From Malaya genurostris (taxonomy: Eukaryota; Arthropoda; Insecta; Diptera; Culicidae), in NCBI RefSeq assembly GCF_030247185.1, contig NC_080572.1:187268866-187332865 (forward strand): a stretch of 64,000 nt of DNA, read 5' to 3'. Numbering within the stretch: position 1 is the stretch's first letter; each line of letters opens with the position of its first letter. A program made the translations under genes and the position numbers. Under the pieces are notes generated by a model. It worked only from the letters and a program-made list of their open reading frames with translations. It ran no database searches and had not been told where the DNA came from. Of this stretch, positions 1-13,000 are shown one piece after another.

Positions 1-824
1 AGACATGGTTTTTCGTAAATATTGATCGTTGGCGGCTTGGGATAGATCGTGCCAAAGATTTTCTACAGCACAGTCTTCCACGTTCACTGATATGTTGTAC
101 TTGATGATACTGCTTTTGCAATTGAATGCATATAACGCTATTAGTTTTATTCAGTTGAAGCAAATGCATTTGTTTCCGATCAAGGTTAATTTGCTCCTTG
201 AGCAAAGTTTTATTTTTTGTACGGAGTAGACAGTTGTAGTCAACATCGATGGTATATTTTAATGGTGGCACCTGTGCTTTTCGTTTGTTAGATTTAGTGA
301 TTTAGCATGGTCTTATTTTTCACAACACTATATTCATCTTTATATCTGTCATTCCAGCCGTAAACGGTTTATTGGGTCGAATGTTTTGGATGAGAGCCTT
401 TAACGATTAGCGATGCGGTGACCATATAGAGAAGCACAATAGCTACATACATAGATGCCGTTGATTTTCACAAATTCTAAATCCTTTGAAAACATCCACT
501 CTTGAGTATGTAATATTATCATAACTCCAATCGCCGCCCACCCTTTTCTTACAGTCACCCAGTTACCATTATTAAAAGGTGTTCCATAATTAAATGGAGT
601 TGATAATTATAGGAAGGTGTTCGATACGGTTCTGTAAAGATTTTCAATATCCCACTTCGTTTCTGATGTCGGCAGTCACAAAAGTTATTGTATGCAAGGC
701 ATTAGAGTATCCTATCATGAGTTCGTTTCCATTCCATCCCGGGTAGAAGTGATTTGCAAACCAATACCAAATTCTGTCATTAAAATCAAACATCTCAATG
801 GTAGAAATTAACATTATTTAGTTT
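1..824. other. No gene recognised
   Basis: AT-rich sequence with only short ORFs on both strands. I see no domain, splice-like exon or complete repeat. The missing 5' exon(s) of cycle would have to lie here or outside the window, but none could be identified. Confidence 0.4.
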
Positions 825-1982
825 CACGGAACGACCGAAATTAGCTCTGCGCCTAATTCGTATTACTGTTTTTGAATTAGTTGATTCTAACAACAAAATT
901 TCCAAAATAACTATAAAATTAGTTAAAATGTAGAATTTACTGTGCTGAAAAAAACTCTTATTTTTAGAGAATGTGTTTAGTTGGCGAATATTCTGGACAC
1001 AAACCAGCAATATTTCAATCCAACACGAAATTCTCATTGACAACTAATTTCGTTATTAAAATCAGAAACTTTGATTCTATTTATCTATCACCGTCATTAC
1101 TGAAGGACAGCAGTGTCAAAGCAAAACAATCCATTAAAAAGCTAAAAGGGACAGTCTTGTTGAAACTGCTCGCAAATTGTTTAGATGTTTTTCGCATGTG
1201 TTACGATATATCCTTATATAATTTTCTAAACCGATATGTAAAAATGACGTAAACTGTTAGTGGAAAGTGTATTTATTCAGAATTTGTGCGCACTTGAAGC
1301 GATTGTGCGTAATAATGTTTTTACGCGGAACAGTGATGTGAATTTCGAATGTTTCACTCTAATTGTGATGAAGGTTTTTTGTATCTTCAAACCTTCCGAG
1401 CTGCGCCGTCCGGTGTACTATTTGTATTCGGTTTTTGTTTTCCGAGTGCTCAAAGTTTTCAGTGAGAATGAAGAAACAGTGATTTAGAAGAAAAAAAATT
1501 CAAAAAGATGTTTACGTTTCGTTTATGTCTTTTTCTCCAACACAACATCGTATTTATACCTGCCAATATAGAAAAGACAACCGCGTCTGAATTTTTTTCG
1601 GCAGTAGTGTGCCATCTAGTGGCTAGTAGTCATTAAGGTGTTACCGTTTCGGTGACAGGGCGCCATATAGCTGCAGATTGCAGAAGCCAATTCAACCATT
1701 CATATTGGTTGAAAACAACATTATATTTCTTTAATTCAACTAAAAAATTAGTTGACTGGATATGAAGTGTGCCTTAGCTAAGAAATGACAGTACGTTTAA
1801 TTTGTGAATTCAACTAAAAAAAATAGTCATTTCAACAAATATTTTATTATTATTAAGGGAATGAGAATAAAAAATCTAAATCAGCAAAAGTAAGATTTTT
1901 TTAGTTGTCTCAAAAAATAACTAACTAAAACCAGCAAATCAACTAAATTTTTCGCGAAAATGCTGATTTCGGTCGTTCCGTG
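825..1982. mobile_element. Non-autonomous TIR element, copy 1
   Basis: Both ends carry the inverted repeat CACGGAACGACCGAAAT (825-841 and 1966-1982). The interior has many short palindromes built from AACTAA/TTAGTT. No transposase is seen; the small ORFs (for example 971-1252) have no recognisable domain. The interior from about 845 to 1960 is repeated at 31680-32250 plus 38278-38918, and a third, single end lies at 11752-11850. The superfamily is not clear from the TIR, and no convincing target duplication is visible. Confidence 0.7.
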
Positions 1983-3235
1983 TTGAAATAAGAGTTAAAA
2001 TATCAAAAATCATATCAAAGCTTGCATAAGAAAATAGCAACAAAATGAAAAATTCTGTCATCGTAATATCAAACCAAGAACAAAATATTTATAGAAGATG
2101 AATTTGGTAATTATTTTATAATCTAGCATTTAGAATAGAGTAATATGTTAAGTATTTCTCTTATCTGATTCTGATGCAGTTTATTCAATGGTATTTTATT
2201 TGAAGATAAAACTACTGGATCAATTTACTTAATGAAATTGAAATAGCTCATCAATAACGAAATAAGATATTATAACTAATTTTGATGTTGAACAGATATT
2301 ATACAATGTCTTGATCCCTTGATGAAATATCACGAAAATATCAAGTATCGCTCTGACAACACAGAAACATCAAGCCAAGATATGATGGTAAAATTTGTTA
2401 TTATTTTGACCTTTGTTTGTTATTTACACCTACCCGGGATACTTTGCATGTGGGCAAAACTTTTAATCTGGAAGTCTTCGGTCTGACAATTCTCTCCTTG
2501 ACTAGTTATACTAGTTGTTAAATCTGAGTATATAAAAAAGTAATGAGGGGTTAAACCTGACGAATATGATGGATGCGGTAGCGGTTCCAATTTTAACTAA
2601 TGGAATTTAGCTATCGTAACGATAGTTTGTGTTTGATCAGCAGTGGAAGAACGCTTAACAAGATTTTTATATTGAAGTGTTCCGGCAAAATTGTGAATAC
2701 ACTTACTTTTGAGGTTTTTCACCATGTCAGCTTTCTCCTGCAACTCAACGTTCTCGATTTTTCATAACGATGGGATGAACGTTTGAGACGATTTCCAAAA
2801 CAACAGCCTTATTTGAATGATCAGAGCGTTGTGCATCATCGCGGTTTTCACGACCACATATAGAATCAGCATATCAGTCAATAAAACTTAATTTGCATGG
2901 AGCAGAGTCCGGATAATGTGTTGTATACAAATTCATTGCACCTCGGTTTTTATCAATAGGTCTTTCATCGAGAGGCTTATCCGGCATTTTCTTTGGTTGC
3001 ATAGTATTGAAAAAAAATCTCTCGATATTTTTCAACCAACATGGCGTTCTCTGTTAAATGTTGACTTTCGAAGCTTCGAAAGGAGCCTGGTGGACTACTA
3101 CCTGTTTTCATTAAAACTGTGCAGCCGCTCTCGCATTCTTTGTTTCTATAATTTTCAACCGTTCTTTTGCGGATTGCCTTTTTCCGAGATCATGGAAAAC
3201 TGTTGCAATAACTCGAATGCACAAGAATAACAACA
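1983..3235. other. No gene recognised
   Basis: AT-rich. The ORF at 2916-3230 has no recognisable domain and directly precedes decayed LINE sequence, so it may be an older part of that element. Confidence 0.35.
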
Positions 3236-4190
3236 CCCATGACGTAGATAACTATCGATCCCTTTCAATCCATAGTTGTTTTCCTAAAGTACTCGAGAGT
3301 ATGTTATATGATGCTTTATATGAGTCTGTGCATTAGATAATGGTTTCATGAGGAAACGTTGCACTACAAAAAATCTGATGTGCTACATGTTTGACTTAAT
3401 CGATCGAATGAAGCGCAAGAAACAAATGGACAAAACTTACGTTGATTTATCCAAGGCGTTTTCAGAAAGTTTCTGATTCACTTGCTGTGGAAAAATTAAG
3501 AAGAATTGGATTTCCATTGTAACTAACACAATGGATTAAGACATACTTGACTGGGCACAGTGCTTTTGAGCGCGTTGGAAACGCGCGTTGCAATCTTCTT
3601 TGTTTGAAATATCACCAGCAGTTCCCTAAGAAAGCCATTTTCGTCCGCTGCTTTTTGATTTGTATATCGATGATATCAGGAGAGCTAAAAATCTTTCAAG
3701 GTATTGTTCGCCGATTACCTGAAGTTCTTTTGCTTTTCAAGTTCTCTATTGGATATCAACGCACTTCAATCCGACATTAATGCACTTGTTGGCTGGTGCA
3801 ATATAGCTAAACGTACGCAAATGCATTTTAGAAACCTTCCCACGTTTACGTGGTTCAATTTCTTTCGACTACAAAATTTCAATTTTACTAAGCATTGAAT
3901 TATTTCAATTATTTCAATTTTACTAAGCATTAAACGACTCGCTTTGATAATGGATCTTTGTATATACTTAGTAAACGGCAAAGTAAACTTTTCAGAACAC
4001 ATTTACCTAATCACTGCTAAATTTTTTCCAATGCTGGAATTCATTCGTCTGAATATTCAGACTTTCGAGGATGTGTACTGTCTAAAAACATTGTTCTGTT
4101 CAGTCGTTCGCAGCTTTATAAAATATGCCGCTCCGGTCTGGACACCGTATTCATACGGAACTCGTATGAAAATTCATATCTTTTGAGCAC
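3236..4190 (+). pseudogene. Decayed non-LTR reverse transcriptase fragment
   Basis: Pieces of a LINE reverse transcriptase are readable across several frames. They include a TYVDLSKAF block (palm motif A), a LYIDDI block followed by FADY in place of the FADD catalytic motif (about 3650-3730), an ALQSDINALVGWC block, and a thumb-like part with a KYAAPVWTPY stretch near 4120-4160. Frameshifts and stops separate them all, so it cannot be functional. The Jockey/R1 side of the LINE tree is likely, but the clade is inferred. Confidence 0.65.
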
Positions 4191-4229
4191 AATATAGATA
4201 ATATAGATTTATTTTAATGTGTTCAATTT

Positions 4230-4860
4230 AGGGGATCAGGGTAATTTCGCCAAAAGCCATTTCGCCGAAAGCCGTTTCGCCGAAAGCCATTTTGCCGAAA
4301 GGGTTATTTCGCCGAATGACATTCCGCCGAATCCTGAAATCGACTTAAAATTGTAATTAAAATTGACAAATGACAGATGATAGCGATAACGCCCGTTTTG
4401 TTGACCTACAATTGTACTTTTTGAATAAAGATTGATTCATAAATCTCAGAACGGAGTTCCCAAGAAAACTTGTTGACTATTAGCTACTTATCTACCAGGC
4501 AAATGTATGTGGTATTTTTCGTTTATTAAGTGAAAATGAAAAAATATCTAACGCGTGCTGTCAGACCTCGCTACCGCTCGTTTGGACCTAACTAAAGCAA
4601 AGTAACCTAGCTTTTAGTAAACCGGGCAAATGAGGCGGTTACAGGTTTGTCTGCAAGAGGCCGCCGATTCCGACGGCGGGTCGTCGGCCGACTCAGCTGG
4701 CGTCGGCTCGACGGCTTTGTGTCGCCGAGCCATCTTGTCTTCGGTTATGTAGCTGCGCCACTTCAGTTATACAGGAGACAGAACATAAAAGAGACATGAC
4801 CCTTTCGGCGAAATTGCATTCAGCGAAACGACTTTCGGCGAAATCGAAGCTGTCTGTGCG
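4230..4860. repeat. Repeat built from TTTCGCCGAAAG units in inverted blocks
   Basis: At 4240-4335 about six copies of a 15-bp unit with core TTTCGCCGAAAGCC lie head to tail. At 4798-4850 the reverse complement (TTTCGGCGAAA) appears. The two blocks point inward like subterminal repeats of a MITE of about 0.6 kb. Between them is non-coding DNA including a GC-rich stretch (4650-4740). Confidence 0.55.
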
Positions 4861-4944
4861 ATATAAATTTCCGAAGGTCAAATAAATAAATACTCTTTTC
4901 ATTAAAACCTTATTTAAATCCACCGAAATTCGTGACAATATTGT

Positions 4945-5640
4945 CGCTCAATATTCCCGGAGATGGATGAACTAATTTTCACAAACTTAGATTCAAATTA
5001 AAGGTCTTATTGGTGAAATTTTTGATGATTATTTGGATCCGACTTCGGGTTGCAGAATCACTTGGTGAAGTGCGCCAAAAATTAAAATATCACTCGATTT
5101 TTTCGGAGATTTTTCTATCACAAACTTAGATTCAAATAAAATGTATTAATAAATTGTCCTAAAATGTCCTAAGGCCCACAAAAGGTTCTCTATATTTATC
5201 TGGATGCGATTCCCAGCTTCTGAATTACAATCATTCCTGTCCACTTTTTTCGAAGATGTCTTAACCGATTTACACCATCTTAGATTCAACTGAATGTCAT
5301 ACATGTCATAAAAATATACAAATTTTATTTCAGATCCAATTTTCGGCCCCGAAAATACAGAGTGCTAAGTGTTAAAATGTCAATTTCAAAAATATGATAA
5401 GTAACGAAACTAGGTGATAGTTTTTAAAATTTTTCATTTATTAATTTTTTTTCTTGGTCACAATGGATTGAATTGATTTTCAATTAAACTTAAAACTTAA
5501 ATGTAGTAGTATTAAGCATAAATAAACAGTTTTGTTAATTTTTTTATAATTTTGATGAAACCCACTTTAATATATAAGATATATTTAATATTATGAGAAA
5601 GGCATAATTATACTACTAGGTGGATAAAAACAGGTTTTCT
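4945..5640 (-). repeat. Partial copy of an abundant interspersed repeat
   Basis: Contains the recurring text for GAGATGG..GAACC.ATTTTCACAAACTTAGATTCAAA and ends in ATGAGAAAGGCATAATTATA plus a CTAGGTGG segment at 5590-5625. The same family occurs at 41000-42796, 51463-52215, about 58070-58160 and 60270-60970. No coding capacity is visible. Confidence 0.6.
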
Positions 5641-6020
5641 CCATAATTTCTAATTTTCCATAAGTAGTGTTACTGAAAGCACAGTAACTAACAGACTAAT
5701 GACAGAGGACTTTTTTTAAAGTGACGCCATCTGTCTGTCAGACCAGAGACTTATGTATATACCGACGTTTTATATGTTTCAAAAAACTTCGATTCGAAGC
5801 TATGACAATTTATGACTGGCCATAGTTTGTTTTGACAACAGATGAAATCGACTACGTCTACGGTACTCTAATACAGATTCTTTTGAAACTTAAAAAAATA
5901 AACATTTTTGACTACAGGTTTCTAAGTTTCAAGTCAAATCCAACACAGTAAGAAAAATTCTTGTGATTTTACATCTTATCAGATACACATAAATGGAGCG
6001 TCATATTTCACACAAATTTA
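5641..6020. other. No feature seen
   Basis: AT-rich DNA without ORFs of interest or recognisable repeats. Confidence 0.35.
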
Positions 6021-6024
6021 TATT

Positions 6025-6240
6025 CAAGAACATGTAAAAATTGTGTGATTTGAAAATTACATGGTTTTAAAACGAATGGAATAAAAATCAAAAGATCGAC
6101 AGCAACAACGCGACTTGAACCGAAAAACATTAGATCACAAAGCACACCTGTTAGTCGACTGAGCCACAGAAGCACATATCTGCTTGGCTGGTAAATCGTG
6201 CAAATAAATTCATACAGTCTCACTTGCTAGCCGAGTGCAA
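6025..6240 (-). mobile_element. tRNA-derived SINE-like element
   Basis: On the - strand a pol III A-box-like TGTGGCTCAGTCGACTAACA (about 6168-6149) is followed by a B-box-like GGTTCAAGTCGC (6121-6110), with an AT-rich tail downstream. There is no paired acceptor stem, so this is tRNA-related repeat DNA and not a tRNA gene. Confidence 0.5.
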
Positions 6241-6731
6241 ATTACACTCGGAGCCAGTAAATTTCTGTACGAATGGAATATTGCGTCATTTGAGAAGTTA
6301 AGTAGTTTCGAATTGTATCGTTTGTAGAATTATGTCACCTGTAAAACTCATAATTTCTTTCTGTGAAAGTCAACCCTGCATGTAGTGTCCCAATGTTATG
6401 TTTATCGAAATGCGAATGACCACTATAATAATCAGAAAAAAATAGAGAAAGGGTTTGTTGTATAAACAATTTTGAAAACTATGTCATATACAGAAATATT
6501 TGTGATTTGAGTAACACCAACAGGCATATTGACAGAGGTTCTTAGGAATTATTTCTCCATTGCAACATTAAGCCGTCGTTGTGACGAAAAGTCATCATGA
6601 ACATAGTTTTATTGAAAGCAAATTATTGTTTAAACTTTTCGTGGACTGTCATATTCTTTATTTTATTCACCATTAATTTTCTAGTCAGCCATTTTAAAAC
6701 CACTATTTGATTCGATTCAATTTATCCACAG
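6241..6731. other. Presumed cycle intron, 3' part
   Basis: Non-coding DNA ending in the acceptor TTTATCCACAG at 6721-6731. The following exon starts inside a codon (third base), so at least one coding exon lies upstream. Confidence 0.5.
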
Positions 6732-7062
6732 ACAAAATCACAGTGAAATTGAGAAACGTCGACGTGATAAGATGAACACCTACATCACGGAACTGTCGGC
6801 GATGATTCCGATGTGCCATGCCATGTCCCGAAAACTTGACAAACTAACCGTTCTACGGATGGCTGTACAGCATTTAAAAACGATTCGAGGAGCGGTAAAT
6901 TCCTATACTGAGGGACACTACAAACCGGCTTTCATCTCGGACCAGGAACTGAAGATGTTGATACTTCAGGCAGCCGAAGGGTTCCTTTTTGTTGTTGGCT
7001 GTGACCGAGGACGGATTCTGTACGTGTCCGAATCGGTATCACAGGTTCTTAATTATTCTCAG
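6732..7062 (+). CDS. cyc: cyc exon: bHLH and start of PAS-A
   Basis: Begins at third codon position after CCACAG. It encodes the basic region (SEIEKRRRDKMN), both helices (LDKLTVLRMAVQHLK) and the first strands of PAS-A up to VLNYSQ. The donor is GTATGC at 7063. The internal ATG at 6772 is inside the basic region and is not the true start. Confidence 0.95.
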
Positions 7063-10000
7063 GTATGCAGTTTTTTATACAGACCAGTTTTGATCATTCT
7101 ATGCTATTCAGTTATTTTTTCTATACCAGGGTGATCTACTAGGCCAGAGTTGGTTCGATATACTGCATCCGAAGGATGTTGCTAAAGTAAAGGAGCAACT
7201 GTCGTCTTCAGATCTTAGTCCAAGGGAAAGGCTTATCGATGCCAAAAGTATGACCTAAAATTTCGCTCTATTAGTTTAAAATTGGCATGTTTTCTGTCAT
7301 TCTAGCTATGCTTCCCGTGAAAACCGATGTTCCACAGGGATTGTCGAGACTGTGTCCAGGTGCTAGACGGTCTTTCTTCTGTAGAATGAAGTGTAAAACA
7401 AACGTACAGGTCAAGGAGGAAACAGAAGCCAGTAATTCATCACCCAGTTGTCATCGAAGAAAAAGTAAAGTAAATTCAGGTAAGACTTGCTCTCCATATT
7501 CCAAATGACAAGGCATGCATTCTAAACAAAAACCAAAAAAGTTCGTTCCATGCGATACTACATGAATTTTATCACTCTTCAGACAAGAAATATTCAGTCA
7601 TCCAGTGCACTGGTTACCTCAAGTCATGGGCGCCGGCAAAGATTGGTCTCGAGGAACATGAAACCGACGGCGAGGGTGATTCGTGCAATCTATCTTGTCT
7701 GGTGGCGGTTGGTCGGGTTCAACCGAGCCTTTTTCAAAATTATCAACGCTCCGGAAGTTCTAGTCTAAACAGTCAACGAGTAACAGATAGCGGAACTAAC
7801 GGTTCTAGCGGCACGGCAGCTGGAGGACCGAGTGGCACAAACAGTGGCAAAAGCCGACAAAATATTCCTAATTTGAGAAATGAACAGTTCATATCACGGC
7901 ACGCGATGGACGGAAAGTTCCTATTTGTAGATCAGCGTGCCACGTTAGCATTAGGGTTTCTTCCGCAGGAACTTTTAGGTACCAGTATGTACGAGTACTA
8001 TTACCATGAAGACATTCCGGCGTTGGCGGAGTCACACAAGGCCGCCCTTCAGGGAACACAGTGCGTCACAACGGCGGTCTATAAACTAAGAACGAAAGAA
8101 AACGGATTTGTGCGACTGCAGAGCGAGTGGAAATCATTTCGAAATCCGTGGACCAAAGATTTTGAGTACTTGATAGCGAAAAACAATGTGATAATGTCGG
8201 ATCTGGCCGTATGCGACGGGGACAAGTATGGTGGAGGAAGTGTGGCGTCACATGGCGGAAGCGGAAGCAACAACAATGCCGAGCTGAGTGGTGGAAACAA
8301 CGAGAGTAATGGACAAAGTACGGTTGGATATGATTTTTTTAATCATTGTAAGTAACGTTTTGGCGTTAGGGTACTTAAATGAAGAAGCCGGACGTTGTTT
8401 AGTTGAAACCTTGGATTTCGTATGAGTTTATAGAGCTAAATTAGAAAGACTTGCTTCATCATGAAAAGTTTCTGCGGTTGGTTTTGATTAACTATCTCAC
8501 TATCTCGATTTTAGCTAACGGACGTGAAATACAACGGATTATTCACTCACACGTGGAAGCCAGTAAAATCGGCCGCCAAATAGCGGAACAAGTGATGGAC
8601 CGTCAACGACGAACTGGTGATTCGTCTACAGGTATGTGGTTGTTAAAACTATGATAGATGAATAACTAGATTTAGGAATGGTGTGAAAGTTCGAGTGTAT
8701 TATAATTAATCTAGAATCTAGAACTGATTCGTAAACCAATGATAACCTCTGATGTCAACATTTTTAACTTTTTCATCGATACTCATTAAGATCCAGACTA
8801 AAATGACAGCTTTTGGCAGTGCAAACGTTTTCTTAAACGTGAAACTGCTCCGCTTCTGCACTAATTCTTAGCAGTTGCGCTGTGCAATTTATTCACCGAT
8901 AACAGATATACAGACTCGAAAAAAAGGTTTTCAAAAATTCGTGTCAATTTGCTATACACTAAGGTCTCTTTTTACACGGGGGTTAAGCACCGTGTTAAAA
9001 AAATCCGTGTAAAAGAAAACCGTGTTAATTGCGGAAACCGTGCAAAAAAAAACCGCGTGGAAAATTTTAACATGATAATTCCAAAAACCGTAGATTTGAT
9101 TATTTGTTTGTTTTGTTTTGGATAAAATGTAACTTTTGATAAAATGAAGGGGAAAAAGCTTATTTTTTAACTCCCAAATTTATACAAGGTGCACATAACT
9201 GTTGTTTCACAATAAAAACGGAAATCTAAAAAACAGCCAGAGGTTACGAGAAGGGTCCAGTCATACTTGATAAAACACATTGGATGATAAACTAAAACTA
9301 GAACACTTAGAAAACGCGTTGTACGACAAGAAAATTAATCTAAATGCCTTCTGTAAAATGCATTCAGTTTTCAAAAAACCGATAATACTTTCAAATTAGA
9401 ACGTTCGACTAAAGAAGTGCTAGTAATACCACCAATAAACACTTTCACTACAAATCAAGCTTGAGAATCAGTTCTTTTCAATTCCGAAGGTGCGATGTGT
9501 AGTAAACACTAACGATCATAACAGTCATTTTCAACTAAACTGAGTGGGAAGACATGGGTATTGGATGCACGCAGAGACCTAATTAAAGTGAAAGAATTCA
9601 TAGAGATGAATATAAATCAAATAAGAAAAGGTATTACTATGTGTAACGCTCGTCTATTTTTTCTTACGAAAAACAGTACATTTGGCTTAAATACGGAAAT
9701 ACAGCACATCGACTTTGAAAATACAGTACATTTTACAGTACGCTTTTTTCTAAAAATAGTGAATAAAAAACAAAAGCAAATAAATTTGATCAGCATCTTC
9801 CGAGGTAAACAGATTGGAAAAATGACATGCGAATACAACTATGTAATGAAAACCGCGAAAAGCCACCGCAGAGATGGGACTCGAGCCCGTAGCAAGCCAA
9901 ATACGGGTATATCGTTTTGCCTACTAAACTATCCTATATGTGAGACACACATACAAACATCCTCACTGAACATAAGAACCGAGCATGTTCAGCTGTGCTC

Positions 10001-13000
10001 GGGCCCTACGGCGTTCATTTGTAGTAATTTCTCAATAACAATCCCTCCGCAAGGTGTTTCAGCCCTCAATTAGTCCGTTTTTTTTTGTATGTTTCACATG
10101 CAGGCACATAATTGGCAAAATGATTTAGGAGAATAGGAACTATTTTCGGGTTCGAGTACCGTCTCTGCGGTAGCTTTTTCGCGGTTTTCATCACACAGTT
10201 GTATTCGCATATCATGCAAAACTTACTCAATACGGCTCTACGTCTTAACAAGACTAAACAAATCGTTCAAAGCATGTTTGTAAACTCAATTATTTATTAA
10301 TTTCTTTTTAGGGCATTTTAAAATTTGTCAAAAAATGTGCGAAAGTAATAATAAAATTTTTTGAGAAGCGGATGTTTTTGATAATGATTTTGATTTAGAG
10401 TATATTTTCTTTTTGGTTGAGACATTTTTCTTTTTTTTATCATCAAAGTTTCGCTTGATTGTTGTGACGCGCTCTGAACAAGAATTATTAATGAAAAATT
10501 TGTGTGTGTTGTTGTGTTCTTATTCACATTCGCTACGTGTTGTTACTGTTCTTGTACTGCCACAGATCGAAATTCGATGCATTGAAGATTTAAAATTCTG
10601 TAAATGTAAATTTTCGTGTGAAAAATACAGTATATTTCAGTGTAAAAATACAGTACAAATTAAAATACAGTAGATTTGAGGGTAAAAAGCAGTACACAGT
10701 ATTTGAGTCTAAAATACAGTACAATACTGTAAAATACAGTACGGATACGAGCGTTAACTATGTGTCATGCTGAAGCAACTCATTTCATCGGCGTAAATCA
10801 TAATACTACTAGAGCTATATCATTCAAATGGGTATGAAATACTGTAATGCTCTATATGATGAAGAGTTGAAGTAAATTTGAATAGTTCTTCAAAGCTCCG
10901 AAATTCTCGATGATATCAATGACGATGCTGACATCATACACCACAACTGAGCGGAAGAGACGTTGTCGTGTAATTTACGACAGGGGTTCAATATCTGAAG
11001 ACTGATTAATAATTTTATGGAACGACAGTCAATACTCCCGTGAATTGTCGAATGAATGATTTTAGTTAACTTTCAAACTTTAAATTAACTCTCATAATCG
11101 TTTTCTTACAGACAACCTGTTCCCTTTGTTAAAATTTTTCTCAAAAAAACAAATGACAGTTCTTTTTAAACTCTCATCAGAAACCGTGTTAATTGCAAAA
11201 ACCGTGTAAATAAAAACCGTGTTAATTCCGGAATCCGTGTAAAAAAAGCCGTGTATAAAAAAACCGTGCGAAAAAAAACCGTGTAAAAAGAGACCTTAGT
11301 GTACGTAAACAATAAGGGGTTCACTACTGCCATTGTTACTTGACTGTTTGCCTCAAACTTACATCGTTCATATTTGGTTTGGAACGACAACAATTTTGTT
11401 TATTATAAAAAAATGTTTCAAATACAACAATTGAAACACTCCTCACAAGGTTCCCAAAAATGTAAAGCCGGAAAACAATAGTAATCGGGCAATCAGTGAC
11501 ACCAAAAGCAGCCGTCTTGCGAAAAATGGGTTCGTAAATGCTTCTAAAATGTAGGGGAGGATATTCGGTTATCGGCACCCTTTTATTTTGGGCTTATAAC
11601 TTTTAAGTGGACATTTTTATAGCAATGGAAAGCTAAAGTACTTAACTAACAACTTATTAAGGAATTAAATTGATTCCAGCCATCGATTTTTTTACCTATT
11701 TAGTAAAGTGATCAATTTTGGTAATTTTAAAAAAGTTGTTCCGTTACACACGGAAAGATCGAAAACCGCATTTTACAAAAAATTAGTTGATTTTCTGGCT
11801 TTAGTTAGTTATTTTTTGAGATAACTAAAAAAAACTTAATTCCCCAAGTAGAACACACGAAAATTTTTCAACTTCTTTGTATAGACGCCAAACAAAAACT
11901 AATCGTACGATATGCGTCAAAATTTGACAGAATGTGTAAAAAGTGTTGCCAACGTTGAGAGAATAAAAGTTTATAATCGGATCTAATCCTTCACACTAAG
12001 CAATTCATTAGGATCTTATCTATCAAATGACGGAAAATTTAATTTATTATGACTTAGCCTGTAAGACGCTCCATTTATGTGCATCTTATGAGACCTAAAA
12101 CCACAAGGTTTTTTCAAACCCGTACCGGACATACCTAGAGTAACGGCTCCCTATTCCATTTGAACTTCTATTTCCATCTCATCCCTTCACCTCATTACTT
12201 CGAACATGAATATTATCTTACAACGTACCTGAACCAAACTGTGGAATGTTTTAAAATGATTATTCAAGCTATTGTCACACTTTCTCATTGGAAGAAATGG
12301 TTTTAAATTATTCGGTGATCTTTTTTTTTCATTTAAAACAAACTCACTTTTCAATTTAGGACACATTTTCGTCTCAAGATTTATAGTTCGTCATGTTTCT
12401 GAATATCTACTAATCGATTCGTCTCAAAACATGATCACTATTTCTCGCAAATACACTTCTATTGAATGCTGGATGACTTCATAATTAGTAATGTTAACTT
12501 GCCAGTTGTTTAATTAACGATTAAAAACTTCAAAAATTACCCGACAAGCCAAAAAAAGTCTTCAACAATATGAGATAAAAGTTTTTCACTTAGATCACTT
12601 GATTGCGCTTCGTTTTCATCTCATTTGGTTTCGCAAAGTTGCCAATAATGTTACAAAAAAATTGTTTTCCTTCTTCAAATTATCATCAACAAGTATTTTT
12701 TTTTTGGTTTCCGTGACATTAGTTTAATTATATTGTTGATATTTATATTTCAATAAAACTTTTTCGGCTTCGAATATTACCAGAAAGAGCGTGTTAAATA
12801 CTAATGAAATAACCATTGAGGCAAATCTAGTAGCACTGGTTTCTTTTCTCTATATGCAAAGACATCATATTAACAAGATATCCAGCTCTCACATTTGCCG
12901 AACAAATCATTGGCAACATACTTTTTTGCGAACATGGCGCCCTCAGGTGAGTCCGCATCGAATCTCGTACATAGAAGTAGGGGGAAGAAATGTCAAATTC

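Larger units (their letters stand above)
8957..11301. mobile_element. 2.3 kb non-autonomous element with TA target duplication
   Basis: TIR CACTAAGGTCTCTTTTTACA begins at 8957 and is mirrored ending at 11301; TA flanks both sides (8955-8956, 11302-11303). Subterminal arrays of AAAACCGTGTAA-like units follow on each side (8985-9060 and 11180-11290). No transposase is visible; the ORF at 9561-10073 overlaps a SINE-like repeat. TA target and TIR suggest the Tc1/mariner/pogo side, by inference. Confidence 0.75.

Noticed and set aside
2916..3230. 104-codon ORF as a host gene
   Set aside because: No domain or splice-like context; adjoins decayed LINE sequence.
6100..6180. Possible tRNA gene
   Set aside because: A- and B-box-like text exists, but there is no acceptor stem or anticodon arm pairing; a SINE fits better.
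9561..10073. 170-codon ORF in the cyc intron
   Set aside because: It overlaps a SINE-like repeat and lies inside a non-autonomous transposon; no recognisable domain.
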